The notes under the pieces were generated by a model. It did not search any database. It worked only from the letters and a program-made list of their open reading frames with translations, and had not been told where the DNA came from. DNA of 64,000 bases from Beverwykella pulmonaria (taxonomy: Eukaryota > Ascomycota > Dothideomycetes > Pleosporales > Melanommataceae), in the NCBI GenBank assembly GCA_001599595.1, contig BCHH01000012.1:978656-1042655 (forward strand), in the 5' to 3' direction. Below are positions 22,171 to 32,671 of the stretch, one piece after another. The position numbers and the translations under genes are program-made. Each line of letters opens with the position of its first letter. Positions within the stretch are counted from its first letter, which is position 1.

Positions 22171-25100
22171 TTAGATCATTCCACTCCACTCTGTCCCGCC
22201 CCCCACCACCCTCCCATAATTCCCGGGGAACAACCCCTTCCTCCCCGCATAAACGCCCCAGAACCAATCTCCATTAATATCCTCGGCCTCCCTGATCTCC
22301 GCATGCTTCGGGAACGCCAACTCATCTTCTACGCCCTCACCAGGGAAGTACGCCCAAACCGCCACTATCCTCAAGCCCACACCCCCATCTGGCGGATAAC
22401 GTTGGGAGGACATGCTGAGGTGGGATGACTGAGGGGCCGGAGAGCTCATGGATGACTGGTATTTGTGGATACTCCCGTCTGTGTCGCGCCAGCTCCAGTT
22501 CTCGGCGACCTGGTGCGGGGCTGGTGCTCGTTCCGTCGGGGATCGAGGTTCTGAGGTGCTTTCTTCCTCGCGGAGCGCAAAGCCACCGACTAAGTCTCTC
22601 ACGACGATTCTTCTTTGTCCACCGTCACGGTCCTCGAAGCCAACGACTACCATGCGGTGCCCGCGGATGCAGCGCCGCCACCCGTTCATCCCGTCTTCTT
22701 TGCTGATGCGGCCCGAGGCGACGAGCTTGTGGTAGCACGACGTACAAATATCGTAGTCGCCTTGGTTACATTTTGGGCAGTGATAGCGCGTGTGAGAGGG
22801 TGGGATGGGGTAGGTGCAGATGTTGCATATGGTCGTGAAGGTGAGTGGGCGGAAGATGGCGTTTGCGATGGTGATCAGCCCAGGTCCTCGAATCAGGGAG
22901 GCAGTTTTTGGTGTCAGTGGAGGAGTACTTGGGCCTGGATCGTGGGAGAGCGGCGCAAGGCTTAATGAGAGCGGCACGGCGCGGGAGCTTGGTTGCGGGG
23001 GAGGTGAAGTGGGTTCGTTCAGCAGCGAGGTGCTTTCTTTGACCTTGTGTGCAATTGGCAAGAGGGGATGAGTGCAGTGGTGAGCTTGATTGACGCAGTC
23101 ATTGCAAAAGCCCCACGCGCCTTCATTGCACGTGTCACACTTCCAGTAACACGCATTGGCATAGGCATTGCATATGTCGCAAAAGACGCCAGACTCGAGT
23201 CGATATGCGGGGTCATCATCGCTGACAAGTGTGTTAGGGATGGATGCAGACTCAGTAAGAAGGCTTAGTGGTCTCCGGTATCGATGGCCAACAAGAATGT
23301 GAGGAAGTGGGTGGTTGGGAGCATAGCCGCCAGGTGGAGCTTGTCGTTCATATCGCAGCATTGCTGCCCATCCGAAGCCATACCAGTGTTTACAGCCTTT
23401 GCCCATGCGATAACAGCTTAGGCATAGATTGTATGCCCCACTATCGCAGTGAGAACAATTGTAGTGTAGTTCGTATTCGATATTTTCCTTCCCACACCGA
23501 TTGCAGGATATCTGGGGTTCTGGGAAGACAGCTAACGACATGGGTCTCGAACGAGACTCGACTGCAGATGGATCTGTCGTAGAGCGGGAAAAGGCAGGCG
23601 ATGTAGTTGGAGGCGTGCCATTGTTCGCTGGCCGAGGCTGTCTGGCGCCGGTTGGATCGGTGGTCCGGCGCGATGTTGGTGGAGTCGACAACGCAGAAGT
23701 CGGAGGCGTAGCCAGAGTAGCAGACACTGGTGAAGCCACTAGAGCTGCGCTGCTTGACGGGCTCTCCGAATTGAAAGCCGCCCTCCTCGGCGAGTTGGGA
23801 TTGGACGATGAGTGGGCTTGGAGACTATTTCTAAACTGCTGTCGTTCCTCGAGTGTGCTCTGCCGCTGATTATCCGACTGACGTCGTCGTCCTGGCAGTG
23901 AGTTGGTGGAAGTTGTTGGCCGTTCCGCTAAATCATTCGCAGAGACGGATGCCTGTCTGTTCGGCGCAACCAACAGAGAAGTAGGCCTTTCAGCTCTCCT
24001 CGCCGATCTTGAGCTCCCTTGGCTCAATGATCTCCTGTGATGAGCTCTAGCGCTCTGGTTCGCCGCATCAATCATGGCCGGACGAGACACTGGAGGTCTG
24101 TTTGGATTCTGAGGCGTGGAAGTTCCGCTCTCGGAGCGGCCATGCGGTCTCCTACGCGACTGCTCCTCTTCGCGAGGCGGAGGGCTGCGGAGTTCTTGGG
24201 GAGGTGTAGACGAAGCCGATCCGATACGTTCTGCTCTTGCGAGTCTCTCCCGCCTTTCTCTCCTCTCCCGTGCCCGTTCTGTCTGCCGCCTCCTATATGC
24301 CTGAGCTATTCTCTCGCTAATCTCATCTTCTTGATCCACATCGATATTGTTGAGATCTATGCCGTCCAACAAGCCCTCCTCCATGATCTGCCTCATAATC
24401 TCCTCCTCCACCTCTTGAGAATCGAGTTCCGAAGCACTCAGCAATGACCGCAGACTCGATTGGTGCTCGACAGCTCTGGGCGGCACAGTCTCTCTTCTCG
24501 AGGTCGACGCTTCCGGGGGGTGTCGGCTATTAGACCTGTCTCTTGATCTTGAAACCCGACTCCTGTCTCTACTTCTTTCCCTCCGCCGCCCACTGGGCGG
24601 CTCTAGAAGTGAATTGCCAGTCGGTATGCCCACCTCCCTCAAACTCATCTGCTGCACCTCCTCCATCAGTCGTCTATCCTCTTCCGCGCCCTCCTTTCTC
24701 TTCAGCTTAGGCAGCACATTGTCCCCTGGCTTGTACTTCTCCCGGTCTGCCTTCTTCTCCACCTCTGATTTCCCACGCGCCGGATTTGCTTTGATAAACA
24801 TGTCTAGGAGGGTAGTGACAGTGGCATTCGGCTGCGTGGTGCGCACCGAGGCGCGACATGACGGGCATGTATACGGGTGGATCGAGGTGGCAGTCGAGGC
24901 CTGGAACTGGAACCATTCCTTGAGGCAGGCGCCGCAGAAGGTGTGCAGGCAGTCGAGGAGGGTGAGCGGCTGGTAGAGGAGGTCTGTACATATCTGGCAG
25001 ACGGCTGGTTAGCAGGAGCATCCTAGCAGCGGAGACGGGCCGGGAGAGGGACAACCGCAACACCAAGATATCCTATCTCTTGGGCAGAAATCCGGCAATA

Positions 25101-25266
25101 TCTTGCTAGGACGTTGCCATTTTTTTGCGCGCGGACATTAGGAATGACGTTGTTGCGGACATGCCCTACTCCCTCCCCACTTCGACACCTTGAAACGCCA
25201 CACACGTACCGAACAGCTTAACTCCTTCTCGAGATCCAGCATGTTGGTGTGCTCGCCCTCGGCCAT
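22171..25266 (-). CDS. RING–ZZ–ZZ–ZZ–SH3 domain protein, probable E3 ubiquitin ligase
   Basis: Exons 25210–25266 and 22171–24993 on the minus strand, with a 216-bp intron, give 959 aa. Splicing completes a C3HC4 RING near residues 18–70: CSIC, LLDCLHTFCGACL, TCPSC. A long disordered region follows with RS-type dipeptides and an acidic helix (EVEEEIMRQIMEEGLLDGID). Then come three ZZ-like zinc modules, starting CNRCGKENIEYELHYNCSHC, CDICNAYANACYWKCDTC and CNICTYPIPPSHTRYHCPKC. The protein ends in an SH3 domain (VWAYFPGEGVEDELAF, GDWFWGVYAGRKGLFPGNYG). The RING implies ubiquitin transfer, ZZ modules bind N-degron-like or histone-tail peptides, and SH3 binds proline motifs. The target is unknown. 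Choosing the acceptor directly before ATATGT restores the CxxC of the RING in frame, which supports the junction. Confidence 0.88.
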
Positions 25267-26190
25267 TGTGAAGCGTACGCTCAGTGTCAGTGTCAGTATC
25301 AGTATCAGCTCTCCGCACCTTTCAATGTGTCGGCGGGTTGATTGTCAGGTCGCCGGCGGTGAGGTCAGCTCTTGTCCCGTTGCGCGATGTGCTTGGCGAG
25401 TGGAGGCAAGCCAGGGCGACTGCTGCCAGCGCACCCAAAAGCCACCTCCATATTGACATTCCGCCATCGGGCCAGCTAGCCGACGTTTCAGAAGGCGTCG
25501 CGAGGTGCGCAGGCGGCGGCCGTTATTGTCACACCGGGACCGTTATGGAGGCTAACCTAACAATATCTGCATCTGGCCGCCGTCTTCGCACCGCGGCACA
25601 ATCCTCACTTCTACCGTGCTTTTTACTGTTTGCTTTACGCACAGGTTTACACAATGTTTCTAGTTGCATCGTTACTTCCATTGCGGGGGGAGCATCTCCT
25701 GATGAATTGGGCTTCGGGCCCACAGCGTTCATGCAATATGAAACGCAGTGCTCGGAACTCTCAAGCCGGAAACGATCAATTGTCTGGTTTCTTGGGACGC
25801 GGGATCGATGGTTTCGAAACCCTAAGGCATTTAAGCTTCTTGCCCGATCTACGAGGCAGGAAACATTGGGTCACGTGGTAACAACCATCACCGTGTTTCG
25901 AGGTTTCACGATATCCCAAAGATGATTGTCTACCAACGCAAATCTAGCCATGGGCTAAACTCAATTGCGTACTTTTAGGAATAGAGGCTCAAATAATGGA
26001 CACAAACGATCGATTCGGAGACAGGCTAGTAATCATGTCTATACTGCGAAATAACCACATTGCACTTTTCCACCCTTTCCACATCTTTCCCCCAACCAGA
26101 ATAGACAGTTACACAAACGGACCCTCGACCGTCCCAAGGAATGTATGAGTGAACCAGCACGTATGTCCTATATCACCACACTTCTTATAT
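25267..26190. other. Intergenic, no gene recognised
   Basis: A 213-codon ORF (25284–25925, + strand) starts in the promoter of the RING–ZZ gene and is Ser/Arg-rich with no domain. A short imperfect repeat of cagt/tcag units lies at about 25279–25308. The remainder is probably promoter and 3' UTR sequence. Confidence 0.5.
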
Positions 26191-27842
26191 TTAGTTGTTG
26201 GCCTTGCCCTTTCCGCCGAGAAGGCCAGCGAGCCCACCGGCACCAGCTCCCTTCGCTGCAGCGGGCGCAGCGGCACCTTAATAGATGTTAGCATGTGCTC
26301 CAGGCGTGGATTGTGAGAAAATGACTTACCGGCAGCACCGGCTGGCTTAGCAGCTCCCGCACCTGAACGGATTAGTATTCGGTTTGAGTGCGAATTGAGA
26401 AGAAAGGGAGCTTACCGGCCGCACCATTTCCCTTGGCAGCACCTGCCGCCTTCGCAGTGGGGGCAGCGGCACCTGCAAATGTAAGTGGATGATCAAGTAA
26501 TGAGTATGAGCAGAGAAACTTACCAGCCTGTCCCTTGGGGGCAGCAGCACCAGCTTGTTGTCCAGCAGCACCGGCTAAGCGAGTAAGTCGATGATCAAGT
26601 CATGAGTCTGAGAAAAGAAATCTTACCAGCCTGTCCGTTAGGGGTAGTAGCGCCAGCCTGTCCCTGAGCGGCGGTTCCGGCTTGTCCTTGTGCGGGGGTA
26701 GCGGCACCTAACAGAGTAAATGAATGATCCATATATGAAACTGAAAGAGGAAACTTACCAGCCTGGCCCTGAGCGGGAGTTTGGCCCTGAGCAGGAGTCT
26801 GACCCTGAGTGGGAGCCTGGCCCTGAGTGGGAGCTTGGCCCTGAGTGGGAGCCTGGCCCTGGCCCCGAGTAGGAGCCTGGCCCTGAGCGGGAGTCTGGCC
26901 CTGAGCGGGAGCTTGGCCCTGAGCGGGAGTGGCACCGGCCTGGCCCTGGATGGGCGCGCCGTTCTGTACGATGCCGTTACCGGTGCCGGCGGCGAGCGCC
27001 TGAGCCGCGGTGAATGCAGCTTGGGGAGTTCCGGGTGCCTGTCCGAGGACAGTCTTTCCATTGCCCTGAACACCACCCATCACACCGGTCTGATCGCAGA
27101 CTGCGGGACGGACGGCCTGGCTCTGGGAGCCAGTAGCCGCCATGTAGGCATCGATGTTGGGGAGGACTGAGATCGTTAGCTAGATCTGATATACGGGTGC
27201 GGAGATTAGCCTGGACATACCGTTCACACATCGGTTCTGGTTGATCAGATCAATGTTCTGCATGGAAGCACGTCCCATCATGGACATGATCATGAGCTTG
27301 TCAACGACGTCCTGGAAAGCACCACCACCAGCGAGGGTGCTGTTGGCGCCCTGGATGGTCGGGTCGTTGCCGATTTGCGACTCGATGATGGCCTTGTGGG
27401 TGAGCTCGTCAACCTCAGCGTTGAAGGCGACCAATGCAGCCGCCTTGAATGCGGTGTCATTGGTCATGGCAGCTCCCGTGTTGAGGAAGTTGGATACCAT
27501 TGAGGTGTCGGCCATCCAGTTGGAGACGGCGGTGGGGAGGTCCTGGGGAGTGGTGGACGCCGCGCCGCCAGCTGGGGGCGCCGCACCCTGCTGGGCTCCG
27601 GCCTGTCCCTGCTGAGCCTGGCCCTGAGCACCGGTTTGGCCCTGCGCAACACCAGCCTGGCCTTGCTGTCCCTGAGCTACACCTTGGCCTTGGATTTGTC
27701 CCTGCTGCCCTTGCGCGCCCTGCACGCCTTGAGCTCCGGCCTGGCCCTGTTGCCGTTGGCCCTGTTGAGCATTTGCCGGCTGAGCATAAGGAGCAGCAAG
27801 AGCCGCGGAGGACAGAAGAGATGCGAGGAAAATGTACTTCAT
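26191..27842 (-). CDS. Secreted AQGQ-repeat protein built from tandem phase-1 exons
   Basis: Minus-strand exons 27221–27842, 26759–27166, 26627–26707, 26524–26574, 26416–26472, 26330–26362 and 26191–26276 give 445 aa. A signal peptide (MKYIFLASLLSSAALAAP) is followed by a Gln/Gly/Ala repeat block, a folded conserved-looking domain (about residues 95–250, with AVSNWMADTSMVSNFLN, NRCVN and AVRPAVCDQTG), and a second block of (A/T)QGQ(A/T)P repeats. It ends in small exons encoding AQGQAGA and AAGAAKP-like units and a Gly/Ala-rich tail (LAGLLGGKGKANN). All introns are 51–54 bp and all junctions are phase 1 (G|GT or G|TC), so internal exons can be gained or lost without shifting frame. It is probably extracellular or cell-wall associated; function unknown. 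The ATG is followed by a (CAC)8 tract in the leader. Confidence 0.85.
26277..26758 (-). repeat. Tandem intron–exon units inside the AQGQ gene
   Basis: Four internal exons (81, 51, 57 and 33 bp) alternate with five introns of 51–53 bp. The introns at 26473–26523 and 26575–26626 share ACTCAT, ACTTGATCATC and ACTTAC in the same order and spacing, and the one at 26708–26758 keeps GATCATTCATTTAC. Exons are also similar (AxGAA/AQGQAG coding). This looks like duplication of whole intron-plus-exon units. Confidence 0.7.
26778..26940. repeat. Short tandem coding repeat (GCYCAGGGCCAG-like)
   Basis: About eight imperfect copies, mainly 18 bp with some 12-bp spacing, encode the QGQ(A/T)P(A/T) units of exon 2 of the AQGQ gene. 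Copies differ mainly at the codons for A/T, and one carries an inserted RG. Confidence 0.8.
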
Positions 27843-27850
27843 TTTGAAAG

Positions 27851-27874
27851 GTGGTGGTGGTGGTGGTGGTGGTG
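27851..27874. repeat. (GTG)8 trinucleotide microsatellite in a 5' leader
   Basis: Eight perfect GTG units on the plus strand, read as (CAC)8 in the leader of the AQGQ gene, ending 8 nt before its ATG. Length variation here would not alter the protein but could alter translation or transcription. Confidence 0.9.
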
Positions 27875-29225
27875 ATTAAGGATTGACGAAGGATTAGCGT
27901 GAAATATGAATATGAATGGAATGAAAGATGTGAATAGAAGTAAAAGGTATTAGTCAATAGTGAATGTGGAGCCTGCCCGATCGAATGAAATTTGGTGGTT
28001 GCGACCTCGAGTATTTGTACGTTCAAGACGTGCCACTGCTGGGCTTGGTGCAATTGGTTTGACCGTCTGCAAAGTTGGGCTACCCAACCGCTTGGGCGCC
28101 TTTCCTTCACAGAACAACTTGCGACCCTTGGCAGCTTCTGTTGCGTTAGAGTTGCCTCTTGGCCTTGCCGGCATCGTCCAAGAAGGTCACAGGTCATGCT
28201 TCAGAGGCGACGTGGAGTAGAGTTCTCAGGCCCGAGACAGTATCTTGGTGACTGGAAGTTGGCTTCCCCATACAAACGAGCAAACTTGGCCAGGGCCACC
28301 ATGAGGTCGACGGCACAAAACATGACTTGGATGTTTTGGGATCGGAGGTTGATGTTTTGATAGTGTATCGTGTCGTTTCGTGCGGCGCTAGCGTTGGGTC
28401 TGAGCGCGAAGCTTGTGGGCGATCATGGAGTCTAAACTCGGTCTTGACTGCGCTTGACCTGATCGAACGCAGGGAAAACGGATGTTCAAACGCAATCGGC
28501 TTTATTTGGTGTATTTACACGCCACGCATGAGCCAGGGCGCGGACAAAGCCATCAGCACTCTGAGCAGACGAGCGCAAATGCACATCGATGGTATTCCCT
28601 TTTCGTGACTTACCAGCACCGCTTCTGGAGATGCGAGATGACGGCCACCCAAATTGAGTGGCGTGAAGTCATCTATCTGGCAGGCCCTTCGATGAATATT
28701 CCCCATGTAGTAATTAATGCGACCACGGGCGGGAAATTTCCGAATGAATCATGCCATGATCAATGACCGAGCCAGACCTCCGGATTTACAATGAACATAG
28801 AGTGGGGATCGTGCCCCAGGTGCTGGGTGTTCTGGGACGTAAGAGCAGGAGATTTCTGAGGTGAGACCGAAAAGCATTTCAAACACCAAGCATGAATGGC
28901 TGGCTATAATTAGACCGCATGAGGCATGATGTGTTTACCAAAGGTATGTGCAACAGGTGGACTCTCATACCCGATGATGCTCTTCACAGAATGAAGTGCT
29001 GATCATACGGTTGATCAAAGGGTAGGAGCTGGCAGACGGTACTGTGGAGCAACCCCATTGGATGAAACACTCCGTGGGAAATGAAGGAATAAAGTAGATG
29101 GAAAGCGCGAATACTTGCAGCTATGCTGAACGTAGTGTCAAATCAGCTAGATAAAAGATACCTAAGGCTGATAGGTCGATGGCTTCGGGTGGTAAGCGTG
29201 GTCTCGGCTCGTCATGTGTGTTTGC
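27875..29225. other. Intergenic, no gene recognised
   Basis: This region holds the promoter of the AQGQ gene on the minus strand and then sequence with only short ORFs. A 246-codon antisense frame over 27457–28197 is a shadow of the AQGQ gene. Confidence 0.5.
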
Positions 29226-30046
29226 TTAATTTTCCGGGAGTGTTTGAACACCTTCGTCCCTCTCCCCCATCTCCGCCATCGGGACTTCAGCGCCTCCAAC
29301 GTGGTCTTCGGGCCGACTTTTCCATTCAAGACCACTCTGCGGATCCATTGCGGTCTCGACCTTTCGAATGATTTTCGCCGGGTTTCCTGCTACAACCGTA
29401 AATTCTGGGACGCTTTTTGTGACCACACTCCCAGCACCGACCACACTACCTCTTCCGATGTTCACACCAGGGAGTATGACCACATTGCCACCAATCCAGC
29501 AATCCTCTCCAATATGGATTTCCTTGCCCAATTCGGGGCCCTGCGTTCCGTTGCGGACCGCGGGATCCAAGGGATGTGTCCCGGAGTAGAACGAAACGTT
29601 GGGGCCCACGAGGGTGCGAGAGCCGATGGAAATGAGGCAGGTGTCGAGGAAGACGGCATAGAAGTTGATGAAGACGTTTTTGCCAAGACGCACATTGGTG
29701 CCATAATCAATTGAAACTGGTGGTTCAACCCAGGGATCGTCGTCAAACAGCTTGTCGTCTGCTTCAGATGTGGCAGCTCGAGGGGGTAGTGGCGTGTCGT
29801 CTTCGACAACGCTGCGAGGTGTGTGAGAACGGGTGACGGACTGCGGGATCCGAAAGACGTGGAGGCGGGCACTCACTCCCGCCACAACTCGCACAGCCGT
29901 CTGCGTGTAACCTCTCCGGCGTTGTTGTACCGCGCACAGGCGTGTTTGCAGCGAGCCCGAGCAGCCACCAGCTCTGGGGTGAAGGCGTGGTAGAGCTCGC
30001 CGCGGAGCATCTTCTGTCTGTTTTCGGACAATGCCATGTTTTCCAT
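29226..30046 (-). CDS. Maltose/galactoside O-acetyltransferase-like hexapeptide enzyme
   Basis: Exons 29877–30046 and 29226–29811 (intron 65 bp, donor GTGAGT) give 251 aa. The N-terminal Mac domain is seen in KMLRGELYHAFTPELVAARARC and the conserved Cys/Arg helix after it. The body is a left-handed beta helix of hexapeptide repeats (NVRLGKNVFINFY, IGEDCWIGGNVVILPGVNIG, GSVVGAGSVVTKSV, VVAGNPAKII). SGTHPLDP contains the catalytic histidine of the LacA/Maa/NodL family. It should transfer acetyl from acetyl-CoA to a sugar hydroxyl in the cytoplasm; the acceptor is unknown. The last 45 residues extend beyond the bacterial core and are acidic. Starts at 30046 and 30037 are both possible. Confidence 0.88.
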
Positions 30047-30387
30047 TGAAGGGAGCTGAGGGAATGCGTGTGCAAACTACAGGGTGATCAGGGCAGACGA
30101 TGTGTTAGAGTTCACGATAGGAAACCTGAGGCGGACGTTAGACGTCCAGACTTGGCGCACTAGTACACACACAGTAAGCCGCGGAGGTGCGCGAACCCCG
30201 ACTCGATGACACGCGCCTTGAAAGAACAGACGCGCCAAAGGACTCGAGAAAGCCCTTACTATTGTTGATCGTCGTGCTGATCGCTCGCGCTACGCCCTCG
30301 TGCGGCCCCTCCTATTCCTTTCCCTCTCTAACATGCTGTGAATTCCATATTCCCTTCTCCCACGATTCTCTTCTGCTGCCCGGCGCA
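30047..30387. promoter_or_regulatory. Divergent promoter between acetyltransferase and STE14-like gene
   Basis: 341 bp separate the two start codons. The right half is pyrimidine-rich (CTCTCTAAC, CTTCTCCC tracts), typical of a fungal leader for the + strand gene. No perfect TATA box was found. Confidence 0.4.
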
Positions 30388-31274
30388 ATGGCAGACCCCC
30401 CGGACGGCACCCCTCCGTCTTCACGACCAGCAATATCTCGCCCAGTGTTCCCCTTGGCCGAGAAGGAAGGCCCGTCGTCCGCACTGGATGCTCGACTGCG
30501 CCAGTCAAATGCCCTTCCGCGCGCCTTCTATCCTGGCGGCGATCGGTCGCTGTCGGGCATCGCGCTTCGCGCTTTCTTCTTGGGCAACGGCGCCGTGCTG
30601 GGCCTTCTCTTGAGCGGCATACTCGTCTCCTACGGGAGTCGTCTCTGGCGGCCGTTCTTCTTCACCGGAACCCTCTGCGTCTTCCACTTCCTTGAATTCT
30701 ACACCACGGCCGAATACAACACACCCACCGCCTTTGTTTCGTCGTTCCTCCTCACCAATGGCAGCCGATACCGGCAAGCGCATACTGTCGCTCTCATAGA
30801 GACGCTTGTAACCTCATACTTCCTCCCAGGCTGGCAAGCCCACGTCAATCCGCCCCCCATCATCGCCCTAGGCCTCATCATGATCGTGGTCGGGCAAGCG
30901 GTTCGAAGCATGGCCATGGCTCAGGCCGGCACAAACTTCAACCATCAAGTGCAGTCGGAGAAGAGCGATGGCCACGAGCTTGTCACAACGGGCTTGTATG
31001 CTTATTTCCGTCATCCCGCCTATTTCGGCTTTTTTTGGTGGGGGCTGGGAACTCAGGTGGCTCTCGGGAACACGGTTAGTCTGATTGGCTATGCCGGCGT
31101 ATTGTGGTACTTCTTCAATCACAGGATAACACGTAAGACTTCATCTGCCCTAAGGATGACCATGAGTGTATTAACTAGGCCCCAGACGAAGAGAAGCATC
31201 TCATTAAATTCTTTGGCGACGATTACAAGGCATACAAGGCACGAACTCGAGTCTGGATACCCTTCATTGGGTAA
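30388..31274 (+). CDS. ste14: Protein-S-isoprenylcysteine O-methyltransferase (ICMT)
   Basis: Exons 30388–31132 and 31186–31274 give 277 aa. ICMT methylates the C-terminal isoprenylated cysteine of CaaX proteins (Ras, Rho, a-type pheromone) at the ER membrane. Several hydrophobic segments are visible (FFLGNGAVLGLLLSGILV, FFFTGTLCVFHFLEF, ALGLIMIVVGQAV, VSLIGYAGVLWYFF). The family signature TTGLYAYFRHPAYFGFFWW binds AdoMet, and after splicing the C-terminal RITHEEKHLIKFFGDDY motif appears, which is the conserved catalytic EE region. The acceptor CCCAG at 31181–31185 is needed to make this motif; an earlier TAG at 31177–31179 would break it. The open frame extends upstream to 30187, but the start at 30388 has better context. 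Confidence 0.92.
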
Positions 31275-32671
31275 ATCTCAGTCTTGGAAATTCAACACTT
31301 GATTTGCAATTTCCTGCTCACATCTCAAACTGGGGCCATATACCTCAATATCAGTCAGATTCCAAGCTTCAAGTTTTGGTCAACATGTGAATCTGGCGTA
31401 GCAGTTAGGATTGTACTCGGATCGAACTACGCCAAAGCGGACAAGAACTCTGCATGGAAACCCGTCCAAGACTACCGTCCCTTGCCTTTTACTGAACACA
31501 AAGGGCTCGATCTTGTGTGAGACAATGGCCTTGTTGTCCCAGCTCACAGTCCTTTGTCCGGGTCTCAGATGATCTCGTCTCTTCTAAGGACATGTGCTTT
31601 CTAATAGTAGAACTATCGAATTTCTCGGTATCTTTGACTCACATCTCTACTCCTTTCACCTTCTACTTCCACTTCTCGCATTTCTCTGAATAATGAGCTC
31701 TTACGTCCACTTCTTCGATGTGTCAGGTTCATACCATATACTATTCAGATCTCAAACATTGCTCAAGTTATAGCACAGTCGCCTCTGGCAGATACAACAG
31801 GACTTTACAAGCTTATTCTTATCCTTTCGACTGATGCCCCGCAAACGCGAAGCTCAGACCAAGAATCTTAGCTTCTCCCATAAGCACAGAACCCGCCCCT
31901 ACACCGACCCGACGCCATATGTCTCGTGTTGCCAGTTGAAATTGTGCCCATCATCCTCTCCTCCCTATTCGACCCGGTGGAGCCAATTCCTAATAACGAA
32001 TAACTGCTTAGAAGATTGGCTGGAGTCCTAGCACCCCTTCGGAAGATACAGTAGAACTTTGTCGAGCTATATTTATCCTCTCTCCCTTTAACTGAATCCC
32101 GTTCGTGGGCCAAAACAAGGAGGCAAGAATATAAGTGTGCACCACGCTTTGGGGTAAACAAAATCGCCACTGCCCCTTCGCCGGTTCCCCACTCCTAGTC
32201 TCCGTGTCGGGCAGGCTGACTTGGGACAAGGGCAAAAGCACAAAGTTAATCCAACGCGACACTATTGTATATGCTAGAGGGCACTGTAAGCTGAGGGGTT
32301 CCGTATCCTGGATTCTAGTGACTCTGACTCTGCTATTGCTAGGAATAGAATATACACAACTTTGCATTCCATGCCATTTTTTTAAAAAAAAAATTACTTT
32401 CTGCCTGGCAGGCATCCGTAGACCTTGCCAACCGCTGAGTACATAATCTCTCCAATGCTTATTTCAAGCACATAATTGAAGCATGAAGGCCAAAGGATCA
32501 AGTCTTTTCGACAATGCCCCATTGTATCCGCTAAATAGCATTGTACGCTTAAAGGCATGCATACCCCAGTTCTAGAATGTGAATTGTGATACTGTCACTA
32601 GCATAACATGGGAGGAAGGTTGATGGGACGGCCATGTGATTTTCACGTTTAGACTTTTCTCACAGGGGAAT
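31275..32671. other. Intergenic, no gene recognised
   Basis: Short ORFs only. An A9 run at about 32384–32392 is adjacent to a T run. The two blocks at 31780–31870 and 32030–32100 are broadly similar in composition (gcctctggcagata and ggaagatacagtag contexts), but I cannot show they are homologous. Confidence 0.4.

Noticed and set aside
27457..28197. 246-codon minus-strand ORF over the AQGQ gene promoter
   Set aside because: It is an out-of-frame reading of the same strand; the Arg/Gly-rich part mirrors the repeat codons of the real gene.
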